Assembly: GCA_946894095.1 (NCBI GenBank)
Contig: OX335645.2
Coordinates: forward strand, 11,679,001 to 11,743,000
Origin: Incurvaria masculella
Lineage: Eukaryota > Arthropoda > Insecta > Lepidoptera > Incurvariidae
Length of the DNA: 64,000 bases
Reading direction: 5' to 3'
Part shown: piece by piece, positions 56,001 through 64,000 of the stretch
Layout of the letters: the number at the start of each line of letters is the position of its first letter
Numbering within the stretch: the first letter of the stretch is position 1
Position numbers and translations under genes: made by a program
Notes under the pieces: model-generated
Databases searched by the model: none
The model's input: only the letters and a program-made list of their open reading frames with translations
Told to the model about the DNA's origin: nothing

Positions 56001-56250
56001 TGAATGTATAAGCCGAGTGTTTAGTAAAGCGAAAACACCATTCATGTCCGACGAGCGATATAAAAACCCAAAAATAACGTAATTGTGTAAACAATTTTGT
56101 TCCACGCTCATTCATTTGGCGGAGCAGCGACCATTACATGCCGGAGCCACAGAACAAGTAATAGTTTGGATCTGCTCTCATAGCGTTGGCAGTCCTACAT
56201 GTATTTTATTCTGAATATTTTGAAACCTATAATATACTCGCAGGTGAGAT
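56001..56250. other. No feature recognised
   Basis: Short AT-rich spacer right of the mariner. Confidence 0.4.
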
Positions 56251-56375
56251 TATAATTTGATTGCTGCGTCAGGTTGACCAAATGATTTTATTGCTGCGTT
56301 AGCTTAACTAAATGATTTTATTGCAGCTTGTCAGCTTGAATAAATTATTTGATTACTGTGTTAGCTTGACTAAAT
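56251..56375. repeat. Four degenerate 30-bp tandem repeats
   Basis: The unit is approximately ATTTTATTGCTGCGTTAGCT then TGACTAAATG, present four times with 1-6 changes. Two more copies lie at 56811-56867. Between them is a 430-bp stretch with no clear copy. Confidence 0.65.
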
Positions 56376-57621
56376 TCCTGAAACTGTATTGAATTACACC
56401 ATGAAGTGACCACCAAACAGTTACTATCACCTTTATATGGATATGCTTCGTTATTGTTGTAGCATTTGGCGTTAGCTATTGCGTTGTTCGTCAAAAACGT
56501 TCACAAAGAACGCACGGTAGATTTTGGTTTAGCTGTATTTTCTCCATACACAGCATTGACATTAAGAGGCGCTTCTACTGCGTTAGTCCCACGTCTCGTA
56601 TTCAAAAATTACTCTGGTTTTCGCCTTATTCATGTTCAATTTAGGCTGAATGTATAAAAACCGAACAATCAAACGTATTTAAAAAAAAATAAGAATGTGA
56701 TTGAAGAAGAATTTCACTCTGATATCTGACACATGTCTGACACCATGCAGATCTAATTTCAATTCAAAAGGCCAGTACGTTAAAACGTCTATTTCATATT
56801 TAAACCCCTATTATTTTTATTGCTGCATCAGCTTGACTAAATTATTTGATTGCGGCATAAGCTTGACGGGCGGTTAAAGTAGTGACTAAGCCCACCACTA
56901 ACTGGGCCAAAGGAAATATAAATATGAACACTGAAAACCACCTTGAACATTAACAATGGGAATGCCATAACCGCAATGCGGCTAAAGTCCTGTTAAAAAT
57001 TTAAAGGAAAAAACCTAAAACACAATATCGACATTGGCTGCCGTTGATTATTATTGATTGATTTGATGAATAAATATTTTCAGATTTATTTTTAGGGCAG
57101 TTTTAGCGGCAACCATGGACGATACTGGAACCATGCGAGGCATTCAAGCAGTTTTCATGCTTTCATTAATGCCAGAGTGACGTGGTATTCCACTATAACT
57201 CCTTTGGTACGGTCCGAAACCTTCGAAATTCTTGGTGTGTATACAGTTGCAACCGAGATTAGGAGACCAGTTTTATGTTAAAGTGTTCCTAAATTCGGGG
57301 ACCCAATTATTTCAGCCGCGCTCGGAAAAACTAAGTGCGGGCCCGTTTGATGTCTGAATGTTCATGTAACGATGACTTATTTGCAATTTTTTGTAATTGG
57401 GTTGTCCCTCGCTGTCAATTAATTCCACCACCGGGCTGCCATCTCTCAATAGCTTTACGGGAACAGTTATCATCATAATAATTTTACCTACGACTGGAGG
57501 TGCTGGAGTTATTATTGAAAAAAAAAAATGTGGCCCTCTTCAAACTCAAATTCAAGGGAAAGATGGTATCGCAAATAAACATGTCGAGATTTTCAAACTT
57601 TTGTTGTAATCTTTTTTCAAC
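56376..57621. other. No gene; two further 30-bp repeat copies at 56811-56867
   Basis: AT-rich. The short frames at 56466-56657 and 57397-57609 carry no motif. Confidence 0.4.
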
Positions 57622-57987
57622 TTTTTTATATGAAACTTGACATAGATGGCTAATACCACACCCACAGTTATATAAGCCCAACACACCGCATGCCCCCAGG
57701 ACCTTCCCCATTATTAGCCCGGCTGCATTGAACTGACTGAAAAACACTGAGAGTTTTCGATCATATTTCCTTCCAATGCGATGTTACCAATCCGGGTGGA
57801 ATTACCTAGGAGGGGAATAGGACCTATCGTTTTATATGGATTCCTAACCATCGAGCAGCACGCATTTGTGACGAGTTTGTTTATTCAATCAGAAATAGAC
57901 ATCAATTTGTGTATGCATGGGGCGGAATTTGAACCCATGTCCTCTGGTATGCAAGACAAGTCTCTGCGCCCCTAATCTACGAGCACG
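57622..57987 (-). mobile_element. tRNA-derived SINE, diverged full length
   Basis: The minus strand begins CTCGTGCTCGTAGATTAGGG with a weak A box, and has a B box GGTTCAAATTCC near 57930. The body is 'ggttaggaatccatataaaa' and 'cccggattggtaacatcgca' and so on, and the tail is TATAAAAAAG. It is more diverged than the copies at 37106 and 49381. Confidence 0.75.
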
Positions 57988-58544
57988 AGTTGAACTAAAG
58001 TAGATTTTTGCAAGAGAAATCTTTTTATGGGAGATTAACGTGGAAGCACTCAACGTATTACTTTCCCTATAAGCGCTCTAAGCGTTGATTTACTTTCCTG
58101 CACAAAAAGGAACACCATAAATAACGTTTTGGCCGCGGTCCCTCATTTGTCACGCACCTCACGCGTTCCTAGACTTTCCGAGAACCTCTACCTGAGTAGT
58201 AAATAATCTTTTCCGACGATCCGTGCATCTTTTCACAGCTAACACATTTATGAGGCTAGCTGAGGCATGGAGTAATTTATCGTTTGTGTAAGAGCTTCCT
58301 TCCGGGTGGAGTTCAAAGTTGTTGTTTTTTAAAAAGCGCGTCCAGAAATTGTTTTGAAGTTAAAATAAGAAACCACTTTCCGCTGATTCGTTCGGTGCAC
58401 GGGATGCTCCGAACTGGCCACTTCGAACTTGCCACGAAAAAATGTTTTATAGTAGACGAAAAACTGTATAGACTGCACGAAACAACTAGCTAGATAGACT
58501 TTAAATCAAACAATCTTATACATAATATAGCGAAATAAACAAAT
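57988..58544. other. No gene recognised
   Basis: The 69-codon frame at 58284-58493 has no family signature. Confidence 0.4.
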
Positions 58545-58820
58545 AAAAAAACCGCCCAAGTGCGAGTCGGACTCGCACACGAAGGGTTCCGTACAAGATT
58601 TAACACAAAAATCACGATTTTTGTATGGGATCCCCCTTTAATTTTTAATATTTTCATAATTTTTTTTTATTACGGCACAATAAATGCACACTCTGTGAAA
58701 ATTTCAGCAGCCTACCTTTTACGGTTCATGAGATACAGCCCTGTGACGGACGGACGGACAGACAGCGGAGGCTTAGTAATAGGGTTCCGTTTTCACCCTT
58801 TGGGTACGGAACCCTAAAAA
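58545..58820 (-). mobile_element. Lepidopteran 'GGGTTCCGTA' interspersed repeat
   Basis: Inverted full copy: 'aaaaccgcccaagtgcgag', 'gactcgcacacgaagggttc', 'cattcatgagatacagccct'-type sequence, GACGGACGGACGGACAGAC and GGGTACGGAACCCTAAAAA. Confidence 0.8.
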
Positions 58821-58884
58821 CAAGGTAAGTATCGAACTTACCTTATTTTTTTTATATTAGTTATACAAGTTATAAGAAAATAAC

Positions 58885-59040
58885 ACTACACACCTATAAG
58901 TTTTGAGTAGATTCGGGTTATTGGATCTCAAGTAATAAGCATTCCATCCCACCGGTAGCACCTCTGGTAATTTAGCGTGATTCCAAGAAGGTAGTTATAA
59001 AGTTGCGGGAAATACCAAGCCATACTTCGGTACAATTAGC
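58885..59040 (-). mobile_element. Helitron interior fragment
   Basis: Reverse complement of part of 17461-18475: 'aagttttgagtagattcggg', 'atctcaagtaataag' and 'gttgcgggaaataccaagcc'. Both termini are missing. Confidence 0.65.
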
Positions 59041-59348
59041 ATCGAAATCGGTGGTAGCAAAGTAGATTTTTAAAGGTTTTAGTAACACTTAAGCAAAATA
59101 ATATTTAAGTCGTATTTGGAAAAATGGCAATCGATCTTGAACCAACTTAAACATTACTGATAAAAATGCGGACGGAAATGCCATTAAAAGTTGAGGTATA
59201 AAAGTGTAATGAGATCGAGATAGTTAGCTAAGTTCCAACTTTTCCCCAAAATGTGCTAAGTTATAAAAGTTAAGGGCAATATAGTAAGTGAAGATCCCTT
59301 TTATATAATAATTTAGCCTCATACATTTAAAAAAAAATATTTTATAAC
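59041..59348. other. No feature recognised
   Basis: AT-rich spacer. Confidence 0.4.
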
Positions 59349-59476
59349 GAGGAGTGTGACATATCTGTATGTATAATCGACCGTGAAGCAAGGCCACATT
59401 AATTGAAGAAAGAGCCCAGGCTGGACCAGAACCAGCAAAACATACCATTCGCATACATACAGATATGTCACATTCC
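59349..59476. mobile_element. Small TIR element, about 128 bp
   Basis: AGTGTGACATATCTGTATGT on the left is mirrored by ACATACAGATATGTCACATT on the right with one or two mismatches. The centre is about 80 bp, and a minus frame passes through it by chance. Confidence 0.7.
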
Positions 59477-60851
59477 TTGGAATAAGCGACGTACCTGCTT
59501 AGTACGAAAAAGTATATTTACTTATTTTATAATACCGTACTTATTGTATGGACTACGGGCCAGTCATTAGGCGCCACTCCATCGAAGTGTGTCGAATTCA
59601 ATCCTCGTATTTATATGTAGATGTTATTATATAGTTTTTTTAAGTATTATTGTGTTTATAGTAATATGTTGTTAATTGTATATATGTTACATTATTATTT
59701 TTTAAAGTGTGCAAAAGTGTTAAATAAAGCTGGTTACTCCGCTCTGACCTGCTGGCGTGCCTTGATAAGAAAAGCATGCTTTGTTAAATTTAATATATCA
59801 ACGCTGTTATAGGTGCGATCGTAATAGGACATGAAATGGTTTAGGTGGGAGTTTTTTGCGTAGTTTGTTTTACACGTTTGGGGCTGAAACAGTCGAGGTC
59901 GTCTGGTATAAATATTAATATTATATTAATATTATGATTCCTAAATATTAATATTATGATATTTGTAAATTTAACCTATACTCAAAATGTAAAAAAGCAG
60001 GTTATAGGAGCCGATAGAGATGATTCCGTTCAAGAAACTGAAAATGTTTTGTTCTACTAATTTTGTTATAAAAACTTTCTTGATTTCATTAAATATTGAT
60101 CCCACACTCGAAATTGCACGGAGAGAACCGTAGAACAAAAGGTATTTAGTTTCGTGTGCACAATCACCCCCGTTCGACTCTGACAATCTGTTTCAGCAGA
60201 CGCGTATGAAAAATGCGAAAGCTGTCTGCTATTTCTTCCCGAAACGATCTAGATAAAAATTGGCGGAGAGAGAATTTATATTCGAGAAAAGGATATCCAT
60301 CAGAAACGACATCGTCGTACGGGAGTCCGCACCGATCTCTTTAGTCATAAAAAACCTTTTTTTCTTGCATATCGTCGCCATGACATTGTTTCATATCGTT
60401 TCCATTTTAATTACAAACAAGAAAAACGCGTTCGCCGGAAAAATAGGCCGAAGGAAATCTCGGACTAAAGAAGCGCTGCTAAGATGGTTCTCGAGATAAT
60501 TAATGGCACAAGAAGTGAAAAGAAACTTAACGACGACCCGTTCTCGCTGGGTAATGCGTCATTTGCTACGGTTCTTTGCGAAGCGACAAAAGTGTGGCAA
60601 GTGTACTGTTTCCATCGACAGAAATATGATTGGAAAGAATAATGGCTGCGGTTGGCGACGTTTTTCGTGTCAAAATAAGTATTTCGTACAAGTGTTTCAA
60701 AGAGAAGCATTTTTTCTTGTGACTTGATTTTTAGTGAGCGTAAAGTAAATTTTATTGAAACATCAAAATTAAACTACCTCAATAGAAGTTTGCGCAATCA
60801 GCCTTAAATGCGTAATATTTGGGTGTTGGTTTCAGCACATGTTAAGGATTT
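59477..60851. other. No gene recognised; unexplained moderate-GC block at 60110-60720
   Basis: 60110-60720 is less AT-rich than its flanks. It has frames on both strands (60260-60499 plus, 60465-60710 minus, 60503-60727 plus) but no recognised domain, and it matches no other sequence in the window. It may be unique regulatory sequence. The rest is AT-rich. Confidence 0.3.
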
Positions 60852-61087
60852 GATAACACCTGATTGCATGCAGTTCCAAAAGAGCGTAAGTGAAACCAAA
60901 TTTTGTAATTTTTCAAAATAATTAATACTTATTTTGGAGTTCCAAAAAGATAAAAGATGCATTGATGGTGTAGCTATATTTGAAACCTATAACGGTGACT
61001 ATCTGACGTCATATTATGTGTTCAAATTGTTTTTGACAGTTTATGAATATTGTCTAATTTGAGAAAACAAAACACCAGAGACTTACA
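60852..61087 (-). repeat. Dispersed repeat, partner of 45352-45595
   Basis: Reverse-complement partner of 45352-45595, starting GATAACACCTGATTGCATG and ending AACACCAGAGACTTAC. Similarity runs along the full length with indels. Confidence 0.65.
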
Positions 61088-61679
61088 GTTTCGATCGATC
61101 TTAATTTTAACTTTTTTGATTATTGAAATTCGTAGCGGCTATTTTTAAAAATAATAATGTTGTTCTTCTTACGCCTTTATCAAACTGAACACAATCGGCT
61201 CATATCACGCCATAAACTTATATATTATATTTTTTTTAATATTACATTGTATGCATACACGAATTAATACGAATACAGTAAAATGTGAGACTCATTAATT
61301 TAAGTTTCAGCGACATCTACATTTGAAGCATTGTAATCAGATTTTTGAGAGACGTCAACTCAAGGACTACTACCGCGAGTTAGAGAGAGATGGAAAATAT
61401 CTACGCGATGAGACAACTTTATGGGGAATAAATACCAAAATATGAACGTTTTTTCTGAAGTCGGTTACAGTAAAGCCTTTGTTTGTTAAACATTGAAAAA
61501 ATATTGAGCTTTTTGAGCGCGTTTAACTTGATAAGAATCTAATAGAATATCGCCCTAAATGTGTTAAAACTATAAAAAACAGACAATTTAATGCCTAAAA
61601 CATAAGTGCTAGTGTTATTAGATTCACAAACAAAGTACTTTTTGTGAAATCGGTGTTTGCAATAAATTACCGTTAGAGG
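61088..61679. other. No gene recognised
   Basis: AT-rich. A 'gaagtcggttac' at 61457 echoes the repeat end seen at 37645 but is too short to call. Confidence 0.4.
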
Positions 61680-62558
61680 CCGGCGTCCGTTTTTAGTTTG
61701 GATATTCGGCTCAAATATCGCGTAACCCGACCACCCTGCTCATCTTAGACCACAAGGAAGGCGGCCCACGCGACTTTCTGATGCTGGCAGGCGACATCAC
61801 GGCACAAAAACCAACCGAATAGTTCCGTGAGAGGTTATGTTCGGCATTGACGCTCCCGATTGACACCGGCTGTCAAACTCTGAGTTAAGTATATTGTTCT
61901 TTTGAATCATATTTAAATACTTGTTGACTGAGTCGCAAATGCCTATTTACTACTACTTGATTTATATATGATTGACCTACATAGGTATTGACCTGACTGC
62001 CACCTAACAGCTGACATCAGTAATAAACTTTTACTGATTTACTTATTGTATTCATTATTCATTATTGTTATCACACTGCTAGGTTACGTACTCTGGTAAT
62101 TCTGTGTTTTGTTTATGTATGTTTATTTATGCCACCAATAAACTGACTCAAACTCACTCAGGCCTGTCGCGGTGAAGTGAAAACAACACCATATGCGATT
62201 CGCATTGGGACGTGAGCTAGCTAGCTAGGGCTCCTAATTGTGGTGTCAGGTACCCAAATATACCTGTGACTTAACTAAGTTTGGTTGACCTGAGTCAGTT
62301 TCTATTAGCTAGGAATAGGCTACACATCACACATATGTACCTATTAAGACTACTGAGACCACTGATAGCCAACACAGTCAGCTGACTGGACGCGACTATA
62401 AATAAGTAGGTATAATAGCCATATGTACTACATGATATAGGATATAAGATTAATAGTCATTAATTTACATTGATTACTATTAGAAAAATCGTAATAATAT
62501 TAAAAATAAGCACCTGTAGATTTTATCTATCACTTGACATATATATTTTTTATTTTTC
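61680..62558 (+). other. Probable 5' region of the LINE
   Basis: The composition rises in GC at 61680-61870 (a readable stretch 'DHKEGGPRDFLMLAGDITAQ' at 61745-61810 then a stop) and again at 62160-62260. No gene is called. It lies directly upstream of the long ORF1-like frame and may include its 5' UTR and internal promoter. The left edge is a guess. Confidence 0.3.
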
Positions 62559-64000
62559 ATGAATACTCGGGGCAAAACTCGCTCCACCATGACCACGGCG
62601 AGTGACGCCCAACTGACGACCCTGCTGCAGCAGATTGAGGAGCTGCAGCAACTTAACAGGCAGCTCCTCGCGGAGCAAGCGGAGAACTCGTTGGCATTCG
62701 ACGGTTTGTGGACGACAAACGCGGAGCTCAAGAGAATGCTCGTTAGAAGGGAGCGTCAGGTCGAGGAGCTCCAGGCCGACGAGCAGAAAATGACGGATAC
62801 TATACTCGAGTTACAGAAGGACCACGCCGAGTTCGAAAAGGTGCTCGATACAAACAATGCCCTGCAGCGAGAGATGTTGGAGCTACAGCTGAACAGAGAG
62901 ACCAGCGGCACCTTCTCCCACGACGGAGACTCGGAAGAGCTTCAGGACCTGCGGGAGCAGCTGTCTGCCAAAACGAAGATAAACATTGCTCTGCGGAGAG
63001 AGATCACTGAGAAAAATGTGACAATTCGCGAGCAATCGTTAAGGCTCTCGCAGCAGATGGAAAGCAATAGTAGCACGTGCACCTGCGCCACTTCAAATAG
63101 TCCCAAAAAATACACGGCCGCTGACTCACATTTTTCAGAATTACCCAACGAGCGCATCATTGACCTCTGCTCCCCTCACCCAGAGCGACAGCTCCGCCCG
63201 GAGTCAACAGCACAACTCGCGACCCCCCTCACAGCTCCGTCCAATTCTTCTTTATCTGCGTCTGCGGCAAAAATGGCTCCAAAGAAGAAAAAGAAGGCAG
63301 CAAAGAGGAAAAACAAGACATCGGAGGGAGAGAAACAGGCGAACACCCACACGCTGAAGGTTTCCACCAGAGCAACACCTCCGCGCTCCCAACAAAAGCA
63401 AAACAATGACAATAATGGCAAGAAAAAAAAGGTAAATAAATTATTTCAAGAGGAGGAGCCAAAAGTCACGAAGCACGACTCGACCTTGACTCGGAGAAGC
63501 AACTCTTCCACCCAGTCGGCAGCGAGATCTACGCGTGCAGTAGACCCCCCCAGCTCACCCGATAGATCCACTAGGAAAGTCCTCATACTCAGCGATGAGC
63601 ACGGACGCAACCTGGCGCAGTCTTACCACACCTCGTGTGGACCAAAGGACACCGTCACCGCTGTCTGCAAGCCGGCAGCGCGGATCGGCGAAATTATAAA
63701 AGACTTCCCGCAACAAATCGCTCATCTGACAGAGGACGATGTGGTCATCTTATTGGCGGGCTCGGCACAGGCAAATTTGGACTCTGATGCTTACTATAGA
63801 AGTGTGAAGTATGTAGTTCAGGTGTGCAGCCAAAGAAAAATTAAACTATTTGTTTGCTCATTGCTGTACACTTCTGCAACACTGCATAATTCACACTTGA
63901 TTAATGCTACTGCTCACAAAAGTAACTTGCTTGTGTATTATTTAGCAAATAGTGTTCCAAATACTGTGTATTTAGATCTTAATGTTATGGAGAAACAGTG
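62559..64000 (+). CDS. LINE ORF1-like protein: coiled coil, basic patch, SGNH-like domain (partial)
   Basis: This is the longest open frame in the window, at least 480 codons with no stop, running off the right edge. Start: the first ATG (MNTRGKTRSTMTT); a second at codon 11 is possible. Residues about 18-170 are heptad-rich and charged (LLQQIEELQQLNRQLLAEQ, VEELQADEQKMTDTILELQK, LQDLREQLSAKTKINIALRR), a long coiled coil. Residues about 238-253 are a basic, nuclear-localisation-like patch (PKKKKKAAKRKNK). Residues about 255-335 are polar and low complexity. From about residue 340 an SGNH-hydrolase-like fold starts: KVLILSDEHGR (block I), 'VCKPAARIGEIIKDFPQQI', VVILLAGSAQAN (block III region). 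CR1-like LINEs are known to carry ORF1 proteins with such an esterase domain; they bind RNA or chaperone it. The GDS Ser is replaced by Glu and GxND is not matched, so esterase activity is doubtful. A domesticated host gene is the alternative. Confidence 0.7.
   Translation, partial: MNTRGKTRSTMTTASDAQLTTLLQQIEELQQLNRQLLAEQAENSLAFDGLWTTNAELKRMLVRRERQVEELQADEQKMTDTILELQKDHAEFEKVLDTNNALQREMLELQLNRETSGTFSHDGDSEELQDLREQLSAKTKINIALRREITEKNVTIREQSLRLSQQMESNSSTCTCATSNSPKKYTAADSHFSELPNERIIDLCSPHPERQLRPESTAQLATPLTAPSNSSLSASAAKMAPKKKKKAAKRKNKTSEGEKQANTHTLKVSTRATPPRSQQKQNNDNNGKKKKVNKLFQEEEPKVTKHDSTLTRRSNSSTQSAARSTRAVDPPSSPDRSTRKVLILSDEHGRNLAQSYHTSCGPKDTVTAVCKPAARIGEIIKDFPQQIAHLTEDDVVILLAGSAQANLDSDAYYRSVKYVVQVCSQRKIKLFVCSLLYTSATLHNSHLINATAHKSNLLVYYLANSVPNTVYLDLNVMEKQ

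Noticed and set aside
57920..57987. Second tRNA gene candidate (B box GGTTCAAATTCC)
   Set aside because: Same SINE family, more diverged.
63160..63462. Overlapping short frames on both strands near the right edge
   Set aside because: They are shadows of the continuous plus-strand ORF1-like frame 62559-64000.

Overview
This window looks like moth or butterfly (Lepidoptera) nuclear DNA. It is AT-rich and intron-like, and it is dense with element families typical of that order: mariner transposons, small Helitrons (5' TC, 3' CTAG, inserted between A and T), tRNA-derived SINEs, the 'GGGTTCCGTA' interspersed repeat, the 'AACCGACTTCAAAAAAGGAG' repeat, foldback MITEs and decayed LINEs. There is no prokaryotic layout, rRNA, CRISPR array or free-standing tRNA gene that I can support.

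The host gene is a class A neuropeptide GPCR on the minus strand; a trissin-receptor-like protein is my best guess. Exon 38432-38764 carries the start codon, an N-glycosylated extracellular tail and the start of TM1. Exon 21944-22088 carries the rest of TM1, the first cytoplasmic loop and TM2. The splice sites agree in phase (1/1 at the shared junction, 2 at the next), so an intron of about 16.3 kb (22089-38431) separates them. A polypyrimidine/CAG acceptor before the first coding exon implies a 5' non-coding exon further right. The rest of the receptor was not found in 1-21943 and probably lies beyond the left edge. If so, most of the window is intron or flank of this one gene.

The most unusual feature is at the 3' end of that intron. 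The acceptor and the first codons of the TM1/TM2 exon have been duplicated repeatedly. The result is an array of 225-227 bp units (about 22063-22993, with an older copy near 23231-23312). Each unit is a dimer of two diverged half-units, and each half-unit has its own CAG acceptor followed by receptor-like sequence.

Layout by region. 1-2300: two CpG-rich patches. 2300-14000: Helitron pieces, a possible Penelope fragment, TIR elements and an RTE-type LINE tail. 14050-14934: a mariner with an in-frame internal deletion and an open 227-codon frame. 15362-16162: a large inverted repeat. 17248-18475: two Helitrons side by side. 19576-20260: a palindromic MITE with CRE-like sites, then a CpG-rich patch. 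20790-21725: LINE reverse transcriptase. 21944-23312: receptor exon and repeat array. 25-34 kb: SINEs and mariner remnants. 34264-36600: a mariner carrying nested younger elements. 37-41 kb: SINE, foldback, receptor exon, MITE. 41387-42309: full Helitron. 43.7-47.3 kb: hairpins and two inverted TTAA-flanked MITEs. 49-53 kb: SINEs and foldback elements. 54377-56000: mariner interrupted by a Helitron. 56-62 kb: minisatellite, SINE and interspersed repeats. 62559-64000: a long open frame, running off the window, that looks like LINE ORF1 (coiled coil, basic patch, SGNH-like domain).

Coordinates of exons and inverted-repeat ends were read by eye. Element edges without a clear terminal motif are approximate. 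No alignment or database search was run.
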